From NCBI GenBank assembly GCA_027946555.1, contig JAPEVC010000034.1, positions 1-64,000 on the forward strand: a stretch of 64,000 bases of DNA. Direction: 5' to 3'. The DNA is from Gnomoniopsis sp. IMI 355080 (taxonomy: Eukaryota; Ascomycota; Sordariomycetes; Diaporthales; Gnomoniaceae). The position numbers and the translations under genes were made by a program. Shown here piece by piece: positions 10,032 through 19,734 of the stretch (the stretch's first letter is position 1; the number at the start of each line of letters is the position of its first letter). Under the pieces are notes generated by a model. The model worked only from the letters and a program-made list of their open reading frames with translations. It ran no database searches and had not been told where the DNA came from.

Positions 10032-10677
10032 TCACAACCATCGGACCCAGAACGGTCGTGCCCTGCCAAATGCGGCTGCGCTCGCAACGCTCGAAACTGG
10101 CGTGCCTGACCCCGAGCTTGTCACTGTGCTCGTTATAGATGTCACCGCGCCACCTCCTCCCGCAGTAGAAGTCGAGTTCAGACCTGCACTCCCAGTCCCC
10201 GTTGGCGCTCCAGACGAATTCGATGCGGTCACTGTAGAATTCAAGGACATGCTTGAGCTTTCAACGCTCGTCGGACTCGTGCAGTTCTCGGTGAAGAACA
10301 CATAGTTCGCGGCGCATCCAAGGCCAGCGCAAGCCGATTCACAAGGGTAGTCCACGAACACCGTGGGGATTGCACTGGGGCATCCGCATCCTTGAGTAAC
10401 AGGCTCGATTTGGACGCAGTCGGGGGTAACGCAGGTGCTACAGATGCTGCTAGTCAGGGTGACAGTCGGGCAGCCCGTCTGTGAGGTCGAGACAGCGCCG
10501 GTGGTAGTTTGGGTAAGTGTAATACTTGCTGCGGTGTCGGTTGTAGTCGCAGACACCTGTGCAAACGCCAGGATTGGGCTACTGATCATATGAGCATCTT
10601 GGCAACGGTTGCGCGTGATATATATGGAAGTCTCACAAGACAGTTAGTCCTGCCAGAAAAGCCAGGGGAGACAGCAT
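10032..10677 (-). CDS. small secreted Cys- and Ser/Thr-rich protein
   Basis: Proposed model: exon 1 10637-10677, intron 10582-10636 (GTGAGA donor, ATCAG acceptor, 55 nt), exon 2 10032-10581; 196 residues. The first exon supplies a convincing signal peptide (MLSPLAFLAGLTVF then SPILAFA, cleavage near AQVSA), which the downstream in-frame ATG at 10589 would not. The mature part has a Cys-rich centre of roughly 60 residues with ten or more Cys (motifs such as CSTCVTPDC, QGCGCPS, CAGLGC). It is followed by a long Ser/Thr/Gly/Ala tail with several N-glycosylation sites, as in fungal GPI-type or wall-attached proteins. The extreme C-terminus (FGRARPFWVRWL) is not a classical GPI signal. Role unknown; export to wall or medium is inferred. 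Confidence 0.7.
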
Positions 10678-11670
10678 ATTCAAAAGACTGTGGTGAGCTG
10701 AAGTCACTTGAGCTGGTATTCGCTTGAAGTCTTGAAGTCTTTGGCGAAAGAATTTCAGGTGAGCGTCGAGGACTCTGAATGATCACGAACCCGTTGTCGC
10801 AGCTTGCTCAGGTGGACTGCGCAAATGTTCAGTGGGGCGCAAGGGAGTGTCAACGGCGATGTGGCCGGGCCTATAAGCAGTCTGGAAATGCAACCACATG
10901 ACGTAGATGTGGCGCACCCTGTTTCTTTGAACACCAGCAGCACAGCAGACCTGTGGAGGTACCTACCTACTACCAAATGACAGGGAATATTTTAGAGCTA
11001 TTTAGTGATACCGGTCGTTGAGGTCCGGTGTTGAGAGCGACATTAGATTTGTCCATTCGCGCTCGAAAATGGTAACAATGAAGCCATGGCCGGGATTCAA
11101 GACTGCTGGAATCTCCTTGATATGGACGCTACGATAAGGTAGCAGAAGTATGATAGTTGTGCATTAGGTACCTAGGTAAGTAGGTACTTCGATTCTACAG
11201 CCAAGCTTGTTTCCGGGTTTGATGTATTTTCTTTGCCATGCCTACCTAGATAGGGTATACGTGCCTTTGTTGGGCCTGGACAATGAACTCCCAGCTCAGG
11301 GTCTGCAATATGGATACTTTGCATAAAGTCGCTCATTGCGCCATGGCGCCAGTCTGTTCACTGTAGGTAATGCTGCATAAGTAGTCAAATAAAATAAGTA
11401 TAACACTATATACCTACGTAAGCGTGGTGAAGCCAAGTAGAATAGTAATTGATCTTGGCCAACATTATTAGTAAGACTTGATAAGCTGATTACCTGGTAG
11501 GTAAATAGCGCGATTTGATGCAGTTCTTTCTCTCGTCTTTCTATTCCAAGAATACATACATTAATCGCCTAAGCGACCTCGCAATATTCTCTTTAGTCCT
11601 TATTCAATTCGTTCAGCAACCTCCGTGCTACGGTATAGTGGGACATCGACTACTCCAGCCCTGGAGAGAC
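10678..11670. other. spacer with ACCTAGGT repeat
   Basis: Divergent intergenic region between the secreted-protein gene and the 2EXR gene. It has an ACCTAGGT palindrome with TAGG extensions at about 11166-11187. No convincing gene. Confidence 0.35.
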
Positions 11671-12519
11671 ATGGCGACACAGACAAACATGTCTTCGTTC
11701 ACCCTTTTTCCAGACCTGCCAACTGAGCTGCGCTTGCATATTTGGAACAAAGCCCTACCCGACTATATCCCGCCGGCTTTATTCTCATGGAAGCCGAGAT
11801 GCTGGAAGATTAGATTTCTCATGAACAATGAGCCCGAATCCGAACCGAATAGAGACGATCTCAACCTAGTGCTAGAGTTTCGCCATAGCATGCTAGGCCC
11901 CGCGCGGTTCCATCTCCCTTTAGTCTCCGTCAACAATGAGGCTCGTGGAATTGCCCTTTCATGGGCCGCCGAGAATGGGATCGACATCGACCAGGTGGGT
12001 GAAAAGGACGGCCCAGTTCTGAAACGGGCTTTTGATCCCGAAAGCGATGCCATCTATTTTCCACTAGACTGCTGGAATGATTTTCTTTACGAGGCAGCAA
12101 ACCGAGCGTTCGAGCCAGACCTGGTGGAACGCAACTATAGTAATCGCACAGAAGTGTACCAAATTGCCGTCCCTGAAATGTTGCTTCACCGCGGCCCAGC
12201 TACCGGCTTGAAAGACGTCTTCGACTCATTCCCCTTTCTAAAAGTGCTATACGTGGTCACTGGAGCACATGCCGAGACCAATTCGTCGAATGGCGAAGAA
12301 GATACCCCTTTCAGGTGGGAAATCAATAAGGCGCAAAGCGATTGGGAGATAGTCTGGGCCGGCAACCAAAGTGACTGGAATATCCCCATGGACAAGACGA
12401 ACATGATTGACGATGCTCTTCGCATAGGGATCCTAGATACTGCCAAGGAGTTGCAGGAGGGACTGCGAGAGAGCAGCATGCGGAATTTCAAAATCCGTGT
12501 TGTTCGTGGAATGATATGA
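11671..12519 (+). CDS. 2EXR-domain protein (fungal F-box-like family)
   Basis: Intronless frame of 282 residues from the ATG at 11671 (an alternative start at 11689 lies six codons on). The frame is open 52 codons further up, but the more distal ATG adds a poorly supported hydrophobic stretch. Near the N-terminus is the hallmark FTLFPDLPTELRLHIWNKAL of the 2EXR family, followed by the usual LPLVSVNNEARGIAL segment (the .R/EA... helix) and a third element in which a residue change from DAIYFPLDCW marks the expected D-x-hydrophobic strand. 2EXR proteins are expanded in Pezizomycotina and have no defined biochemical role. The family call is confident, function unknown. Confidence 0.85.
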   Translation: MATQTNMSSFTLFPDLPTELRLHIWNKALPDYIPPALFSWKPRCWKIRFLMNNEPESEPNRDDLNLVLEFRHSMLGPARFHLPLVSVNNEARGIALSWAAENGIDIDQVGEKDGPVLKRAFDPESDAIYFPLDCWNDFLYEAANRAFEPDLVERNYSNRTEVYQIAVPEMLLHRGPATGLKDVFDSFPFLKVLYVVTGAHAETNSSNGEEDTPFRWEINKAQSDWEIVWAGNQSDWNIPMDKTNMIDDALRIGILDTAKELQEGLRESSMRNFKIRVVRGMI

Positions 12520-13183
12520 TGGTATTCTGGCCTTAGAAATCTAAGCTCCTCTTATCTCCAGTATTTACATACAAGTATCCGGTTGGTTATCTAGAGCATT
12601 AGCTCTATATCCTTCAAGCTTACACTATTGACACTCGATATGTGTCTTTCCAAACCGCACAAACAGGCTCTTTGGCTTATATAGAGTGGTGTTCTATGAG
12701 TGAGGAGCTGCACCGTGACACGTGCTTGCATGAGTGAAGTTGTTGATCGAAAAAAAAGAATCCATCACCTCCGAATTTTTTTTTAACTTGCACTTCTCTT
12801 ATTTACACGGATTCGGCAGATGCAGGTGCCAAATGATGGGGACGCGGTGTCTTTGTTTTTCCCAAGTGAATGCTGGAAGCTTGTTCACTGCAATCTTGTC
12901 ACGGCAAAGAATAACAATGGGACGAGAGACAAGGTGTTCCTAAATAGACTTAAGTGCTCAAATATGGCTTACAAACACGGGGGTTTCGTCCAAGTTTCTC
13001 AATACGAACTCCCCCTTCCCAACCCGACTCGCTGCCATTTGACACCTTTACATGGAACTCCGGAACAAATTCCAATCAAGCCTCCAACTAACGAGATCTT
13101 CAAGATCCTGACGATTTCCAAGCCAACCCCCAACTTCAGGACACCACTACATTGTCATAATGCACCCATCAACTTCATTCATT
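12520..13183. other. spacer between 2EXR and BTB genes
   Basis: Contains a 153-codon plus-strand open frame (12820-13281) without recognisable motif and partly overlapping the proposed first BTB exon. I regard it as chance. Poly-A and poly-T runs at 12745-12785. Confidence 0.35.
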
Positions 13184-14110
13184 ATGGAGCCAGCTGGCGG
13201 GGTCGCCGCCGCTTTCAAGACCACTTGGAAGCTGGAGAATATGGCTGCAGGGTGATTTTCTCAGTCTTCAGACCCACGTAAACCTGGTCATCGTTTTATG
13301 AAGGGCGGCTTGAAGTAAGTCGACCACAATGAAGACACTTTCCTTTTCTTCTTTTCACAACTGATGATGTTGACTCTTGTACCCAAAACTACTGGGAAGT
13401 GGCATCTTCGCCGACGTCACAGTCACTTGCGAGGAAAAGACCTGGAACCTCCAAAACAATACCTTGGTCCGTTGCGAATTGTTCCAAAAGGCACTCAACG
13501 GAAATGTTGTGGTAAGCCTGTACGATGGATTGTAATGTTTATGGATATGACGACTGTCGCTTGTGGGCGACCTTCATGCCGGCCCATTGCTAGAGGTATG
13601 AGAATAATGGTACCTTTCTGACACTACATTTCCCTAAACAGGAGGCCCATTCAAACAGGATCGAGATCTCGGATTTTCCCGTCGACATCGTTGACTCCGT
13701 GATCCGCTACATCTACACTGGTGTGGTTGGCTTCGCCGAGGCCAGTTTACATGAATCGCCTGTCAGCGCGTTCGTCGATCTATGGGTTGCGGCTGACTTT
13801 TTCGTTTTTAACCCACTCACTCTACTACAGGCGTACTTTGACGACAAGCTTACCAAGATGGCTTTGATGGAGACCGCTAATCAAGTCAACCATCTCGCCG
13901 ACCCCATCCTCGATCAGCTTGTCAACATTGAAAGGAATCACGAGTGCCTACACCCAACACCAACACGAACACGCGAAAATCTGCCGAAAGCTTCTCGTCG
14001 ACGTCATTAACGCCGGGAGGATGATCATCTACACACACACGAAGTTCAGAACACTCTTGACTTGCGCTCCTCACTTGTTCTCGCATTGCATACTTCTAGC
14101 TACGATTTAA
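13184..14110 (+). pseudogene. BTB/POZ domain protein, paralogue 1, frameshifted near its 3' end
   Basis: Proposed exons 13184-13251, 13400-13511 and 13642 onward (introns 148 and 130 nt; the second uses GTAAGC and AACAG). The spliced frame gives a BTB/POZ fold: GIFADVTVTCEEKTWNLQNN, then LVRCELFQKALNG, EAHSNRIEISDFPVDIVDSV and IRYIYTGVV. Such fungal BTB proteins are presumed adaptors, for example of Cullin-3-type ligases. The C-terminal part (DLWVAADFFVFNPL) matches paralogue 2 downstream. At about 13925 the coding frame must shift by one base: the original frame runs out at 14010 with a Thr/Arg-rich tail. The next frame continues with KGITSAYTQ and KICRKLLVDVINAG, corresponding to the KVLVDLIHAA ending of paralogue 2. 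Either a disabling 1-nt insertion or a sequence error. Exon 1 is less certain than the rest. Confidence 0.65.
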
Positions 14111-15795
14111 GGCAATACCAGCAGATGGGCGGGCCTTCAAGACGATTGCTGTGAATACAATCAGCTTGATCGGGTAGGAGATCGCTGCTCTTGGGGCAAA
14201 GACGACCTTGAAGACAGTCATTGCATCCATCAGTACCTTCGTACGAGGAGGATAGTGGTACCAGTCGCCTCAACATTCACAAGCGTTGGCGCTGTCAAGA
14301 TTGCGTCCGTGACCATGGCCTCAAGTGGCGCAGGTCCTAGATGATCTGAGGGACATCATGGATGCAGATAGGTCAAAAGGCCACAGAGTTGACCAGTTTT
14401 TGGTATACGAGCTTCCAAGCGCATATTGGCACCAAGGGAGGGAGTCACAGCAGATATTTCATGTGACAAAACTGGAGGCTCGGAAGGAGGATCAAGTTGC
14501 TATGAGGATAGTCGTAGGCAAATAGACAACAAAACTAAATAGGAAATCAAGACCTACCAGGCTCGTCAGCACTTAGCTCGTTCTGTCAGGGAGATATTGT
14601 ATTATACCCGCGGTGAGCACCTTGATGCATCCACGGACTGTTCAGTGCATGAGTACCTAAGTAGCTTTCGTGGCGTGGGGATTCAGCTCAATTTTGGTTC
14701 AACACCTCCAGGAGGTTATTGAAAGACGATATACTGGTCATACCTAGGTACATAACGCGTATTGCCAGATACAATCGCTCGTAATTCAATACACATGAAA
14801 AAGGCGCCTGGTCCTGCCATTCGTGAGAAAGTCTACACTCAAGGGATGCGGGATGGGTCGATCCCCGCTCTTCCCAAGCGCTGGGAGCATTAATAACGTC
14901 AACCACATCGCAGAAATGGCAACGAATGGCTTTGTACCTTCATGTCTTCATCCTTGTGGAATGGATGGATCCCCGCCAATGAGGATCGGGCCCTCTAGGT
15001 GACCAGAATTCTGAAGCATAGACGCCGCAGGTCTCGACCGCCAGTAGCCACACAGCTGTCACGGCCATATTACTTATTCCTGGTCCTCGGTGCTTCCCGA
15101 AGACAACTATGAGTGTGCTTGCTACTATAAAGTTACGCCAGCTCCAGAATCTACATATGAGGGTTAGTCACTAAACATGCCGCAAGGGTGATCCTACCGC
15201 TGTTCGATTTTGGCAGTGGAGAATCCTGTGCTCCAGCTGCGACTGATTTATAGTTACAACTCGCTGGGCGTTGAGCCGAATAGCAGGCAAGCCCTGGAGA
15301 AGGGCACTCTTGTGGCTTTGGGCCGCGGGAAGATTGTGGTGAGGAGGCCAGATGTTCATCCTTGACGAGGGAAGGCGTGTCTGAGGGAGTCGCGAGTGTC
15401 ATGGTGGATACCTAAGTAGGTAATGGTCAGAGTTGTCAACGGCAGAAATTGGGCCTTCATATTACCTAGGTAGGTACTGCAATCACGGTAGGTGAGCAGG
15501 AGGTACGGGTCCTGCTAAAAGCCGTTCGCACTCAATGGCTGTTTGCCTTTTCTCTTCGATTCCAATTAATTCCAGGGACTTCACGAAGCCCTTGTTTTGA
15601 AGTCTGCACTTGATCTACCGGGATTGCAGTAGCCCTTGCAAAGCTGCACTGCCGTCTCGTTTGACTTCCAGCACTCTGCATTCGATCTTTCACCTTATGT
15701 CAATCTCCTACATCCCTGCCTTTGGTTCGTTCAATCCTAAAACTCATCAGTCTTCAACACTGAATCGAGTCCGATTCTGAAGCCTTCCCTTCAAG
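14111..15795. other. spacer between the two BTB paralogues
   Basis: No convincing gene. A 66-codon frame at 14325-14525 and overlapping minus-strand frames at 15151-15402 lack motifs. ACCTAGGT palindromes at about 14740 and 15464, the latter with TAGG extensions. Confidence 0.35.
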
Positions 15796-16633
15796 ATGGT
15801 CGAGACACCTAAAGACGATGCTCCCTGGGCTACCACAACGCCCAACATGGCCAACTCTCAGCGTCGCTTCATGTTCGACGACATGAAGTGAGTTTCTCCG
15901 CCGCCTCTGTCCTAGAAGCTGGTTTTGTGGCTATTGTGGCGAGTTACCTGCTGACCACTTTGCAGTTTGCTCGAGAACTCAAAGTACTCGGACGTTCGAA
16001 TCGTCTGTGGCGAGAGGACTTGGAAGGTGCACAAAGCCATCTTGTGTCAGAGATGCGTCTGGTTTGAGAAAGCTCTCAATGGAGACTCCATGCTATGCTT
16101 CCAGGACTCCTTTTTCAAATAACTTACTGCCACGTGTGACTGACCTGCTAATGTCTCACCATGTAGGAAGCCAGGACCCATACTGTCACCGTCACCGAGT
16201 TCGAGAAGACGCCAGAGCTGGTCAACGTCATGATCAGATACATCTATTCAGGTGGTGAGGACCGCTTTCCAATAACACCGAAGCCCTTGGTTCCCAAGCT
16301 GACAATTCTCAAACAACAGCCCTCGATATTAAGACGGTCATTGAAGACGAAATTGGAGCAGTAATGACCACTTTAGTGAGCCCATGGGCTATTGCTGACT
16401 TCTTCCTGTTCGAAGCGCTCCAGAAAGACGTGATCGAAGTCTTCGAGAATTTCTGCGAGTCATATTTCGAAATGCTCATATCGACCAGCTGCGCCGGGGT
16501 CGGCGAGAGGTACTCGAAGAAGCTTGAACAGGTTTGCAAAGAGATATCCTCCGGTGTCAACGCTGCTTATGAAGAGTTCCCTCACGCCAAACCATGCCAA
16601 AAGGTCCTTGTTGATTTAATCCATGCTGCTTGA
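15796..16633 (+). CDS. BTB/POZ domain protein, paralogue 2, with an abnormal splice donor
   Basis: Four exons: 15796-15887, 15966-16092, 16167-16254, 16320-16633; 206 residues when all three introns are removed. Introns 1 and 3 have normal GTGAG donors and CAG acceptors. The BTB core is SKYSDVRIVCGERTWKVH, then FEKALNGD, EARTHTVTVTEFEKTPELVN and MIRYIYSG, followed by a helical part (WAIADFFLFEALQKDV) shared with paralogue 1. Intron 2 lies at exactly the same codon as intron 2 of paralogue 1 and has a good branch site (GCTAAT) and TAG end. Its donor, however, reads CTATGC instead of GTATGC/GTAAGC. If it is not removed, a stop follows after ten codons. So the gene may be newly disabled, or there may be a base error. 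No other GT fits the frame. Confidence 0.7.
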
Positions 16634-16708
16634 ATCAGACTTTTTGGGGAACATAGCTTTATCAAGGTTCTCGGCAGTGTCTCTCAGGCCTTCGGACATG
16701 ATCTTCTC

Positions 16709-16999
16709 ATGTCACTAGTTGGAGGCCGGAGCAGCAAGTGGGTGGGTACTTCGGAGGCAGACTATCGCGCCTATGAGCCCTCCAAGGACAGTTGTTTGGG
16801 CTGCTATGTCAATTTGGAACTTGCGTCGGAGTGTTTCCTCGACTCTCGAGCAGGCGGGCACAACATCAGCATTGCGGACGTCCATGGTATCTGTGGGGAC
16901 TGTGCGAAGGCTCATGGTTATCCTTGGCAACGTTACGAGGAGGCGACAGAGAAAAAGGGCCGCAGCAAGCTTCGTGAAATTTGTGGAGACTCGTTGTGA
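16709..16999 (+). CDS. possible small Cys-containing protein (uncertain)
   Basis: A 96-codon intronless frame just downstream of the BTB gene, with two CxxC pairs (CLGC, CGDC) and a basic C-terminus (EKKGRSKLREICG). Overlapping frames at 16719-17057 exist, so coding status is doubtful. It could be a separate small gene or a remnant of a longer 3' part of the BTB gene. No family recognised. Confidence 0.25.
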   Translation: MSLVGGRSSKWVGTSEADYRAYEPSKDSCLGCYVNLELASECFLDSRAGGHNISIADVHGICGDCAKAHGYPWQRYEEATEKKGRSKLREICGDSL

Positions 17000-18594
17000 A
17001 AATCAACATGGTAGGGCGCAAGAAGGAGAGTCGATGCTCGATATCTGTGCACATTAGACTCCTTAGTTCTGATATTTTAGGCCTTTTCCTCGCGCCTCAA
17101 TTTTCAATGGCTAGGTCCTAAGTCTTGCCTAAGCCCGTATCCAGCAAAATTTACACGAACTTACGAGGCCACCTGAACTGAACATACCACGTGTGAATAT
17201 AGCACTTTACACTTCATCAGCTCTTCGTGCTTACTACAAGTGGTTTGGACTATGTGTCAAGATGCACGTGGATCGCTGCAAACGGGTGTCTACCGGGACC
17301 TTAGGACCTTAGCTCGGCGCTAGAGACCCTGGGAAGTACAAATTCCACACTGTAAGCCTAGGAAGGACATATTTTCTCGGGAATTGACCGTGGCGCTGAG
17401 CTATCCCATTAAATTTCCGACTAGTTTTGAGGATCATGCTGCAAACGGCTGCCCCTCCATGCTCCGGTCCGATCTCTTCTTATATTTGATCAGTCACCAG
17501 CGGGACTGCAAATAGTCGATGCTCGGCAGGCTCCTACGCTCATAGCATGCTTCTGAGGCCCATATTCCACATGGCATCCATGCAGGTACTTAAGAGTCAA
17601 GCTAAGGGGTGCCGGCGTCTGCTCTCCATCGCCCAATCTCTGTTGTCGCTCCGGGGTATCACGTGTCACGATTCGTGCAGCACGTCGGATCGCTCCGAAA
17701 GCTAAATGACTAGTCAAGATCGGCGAGCAGTGCTTGGCCTGCAAAGTTACTATGGTACACATCATCTTGGACAAGGGCCGATCACCTACTAAGGCGATCC
17801 TCAAGATCTGTCAAGCGGAAGGTTTGCTGTAAGCTTGGAGCTATTAGACTCCAAAGCTAATGGCCAGGAAAGCTTGTCCCGTGACAATCAAAGTACTACG
17901 CAGTAGGTAGGTAGGTAGGTATCTACCCGCCTACCCACCTACCTACCTATACTATGTACCTATCAAGGTACCTGGGTTGGCAGGTAGGGAAGTCCGGACT
18001 TCCCAGAACCCCCAGAATCCCGGACGGCCAGAGCCCACACAGGCGGAACAGGCTGACAGGCCACATCAAGATGGTGCTCGACAGGTGATACCATGTGGAC
18101 CGCCGCACCCCACAGCAGCAGGTTGGGTCTGTGCCATGCCATCGATCTGGCTGGGTGTGGTCCGTGACCACACTCCGGGTCTCGCTGCTGTGTGGGACTG
18201 GCGATATCAGAAGCTGCTGCACCGTACCATGGGGCTAGAAACTGCCCGATGTAGTCGTCAATTTTAATGTTTGAGTCATGGAGAATCCTTGTACAGTCCA
18301 CTTCCCGTAGCGCGCGGAGGTGGACCGGTGAGTTCCGCCGCCGACTAGTGCTGAGGATTCGCGGCGCGATGGTACGCCGTCTGGGGTACCCGGCACCGTC
18401 TCTCCCTGTTCTCAGCTTGTTGGGACCCTTGGCTGATTAGTGTATGATCTCCTGGATCCTTCGTTTAAATAAGACAAAGACGAAAAAACATCCCATGCTT
18501 GTGCTATGTATTATAATAAAAGTCAGCGGCAGGCCTTAGACTGCCAGCCAAATTGCATAATACTCGCTTTGCTTCTGTGTGTCACCTTACCGGA
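17000..18594. other. spacer with TAGG inverted repeat
   Basis: No convincing gene; overlapping open frames at 17947-18301 on both strands are mutual shadows. It holds the 17.9-kb hairpin repeat listed separately. Confidence 0.35.
17903..17950. repeat. TAGG/CCTA inverted repeat (hairpin microsatellite)
   Basis: Four and a half TAGG units, a 12-base interruption (ATCTACCCGCCT), then the complementary CCTA units. The two arms can pair to a hairpin of about 16 bp. It is the longest of the TAGG-type arrays in the window and related to the ACCTAGGT motif in other spacers. Confidence 0.8.
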
Positions 18595-19734
18595 ATGTCT
18601 TCGTCGACAGACGCCCTCAATGCAATGTCTACTTCTTCGAGGGATACCATGAGCTCGCTCAGCTCGCTGGGTCGGCAGTCGCGCCCCAATAACACCGAAA
18701 AAAAGATCGGGAGGGTATATCTCGACGCCACGACCTCCTCAGTACCATACCCCCTCCCCATCGACCTCACAGAGACACATCGACAAATAATATTTGGCCA
18801 ATTAATGGACATGATATACGACACGCCCATATTATCAAGCGAGTTGATGAACAAACCGCCGCTTCGGGTTTTGGAATTAGGATGCGACACCGGATGGTGG
18901 AGCGCGACATGTCATCAATACTTTGAAGCCAGAGGCCATCACATTGAATTCGTGGGCATGGACATCAAAGCCCCGATAGGCATCGAAGGCCCCTACCGAC
19001 AGCTAGGCATGGACTTTGAATACGTTCAGCATGACCTCAACCAAGCCCCATGGCCCTTTGAGGACGAAGGCTTCGACCTGATTATGGCGAGAAATATTGC
19101 ATTGGCCCTCGACCCACGAAAGTATTCCGCCGTCGTCCTCGAGTACGGTCGCCTTCTCAAACCAGGTGGAACACTAGAGATTTGGGAACACGATTTTACC
19201 GTTCGATCAATGAGGCCAAAGATCCAGGACCATGCCGGGGACTTGGAACCACTGGGCCTCTATCCCGTGCTCGACAATGCGGCTTTTGGTCCCGCGACGG
19301 ACCCATACATCACCCAATTAAACACCTGGATAACAGCCGGCTTCGCAGAGCTGCTTTTGCCGACGTTACCGTGCTCCTACATCCAGTCAATGTTCAGTGG
19401 GCGTCTGGTGGAGGGCTCTGAGGTCTTCGACATTGCCGATGTAAAGCGCGTTGCGATCCCTCTGAACCTCGAGTCAGCGGTTTGGGAGACTGGAACGGGG
19501 AAAGTGCCCCGGATGTTGAACAACGACCAGATGGTTATTCGGCGCACGGCCCTCGAGAACTTCATCGAGATGATCGAGGCACTCGAGCCGTTTGTCCGGT
19601 CAGCGAGTGGGAAAAGTCAGTCTGCCTGGGATGCGTGGCTAAGCAAGGCAAAGTGGAACTGGTTGAAGAACGACGGCTTCGCATTTGGCGAGTGTCTTGA
19701 ATTGGGAGCGTGGAGTGTGAAGAAGAATCGATGA
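18595..19734 (+). CDS. class I SAM-dependent methyltransferase
   Basis: Intronless frame of 379 residues from the ATG at 18595; the frame is open 14 codons further but without another ATG. After a Ser-rich N-terminus of about 50 residues comes the Rossmann-type core: motif I RVLELGCDTGWWS (about residues 88-100), the acidic strand-2 end FVGMDIKAP, motif for strand 4 DLNQAPWPFEDEGFDLIMAR, and the post-III LLKPGGTLEIWEHDF. A long C-terminal half without known motif follows. The layout suits fungal small-molecule or lipid methyltransferases annotated only as methyltransferase-domain proteins. The substrate cannot be told. No biosynthetic partner enzyme lies next to it. Confidence 0.85.
   Translation: MSSSTDALNAMSTSSRDTMSSLSSLGRQSRPNNTEKKIGRVYLDATTSSVPYPLPIDLTETHRQIIFGQLMDMIYDTPILSSELMNKPPLRVLELGCDTGWWSATCHQYFEARGHHIEFVGMDIKAPIGIEGPYRQLGMDFEYVQHDLNQAPWPFEDEGFDLIMARNIALALDPRKYSAVVLEYGRLLKPGGTLEIWEHDFTVRSMRPKIQDHAGDLEPLGLYPVLDNAAFGPATDPYITQLNTWITAGFAELLLPTLPCSYIQSMFSGRLVEGSEVFDIADVKRVAIPLNLESAVWETGTGKVPRMLNNDQMVIRRTALENFIEMIEALEPFVRSASGKSQSAWDAWLSKAKWNWLKNDGFAFGECLELGAWSVKKNR

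Noticed and set aside
12820..13281. 153-codon plus-strand frame upstream of BTB paralogue 1
   Set aside because: No motif, unusual composition, and it conflicts with the proposed BTB first exon and its intron.
17947..18301. Overlapping open frames on both strands
   Set aside because: Each is explained as the antisense of the other; no motif or splice structure.
18595..19734. Secondary-metabolite cluster around the methyltransferase
   Set aside because: No PKS, NRPS, terpene synthase, P450 or regulator within the window.
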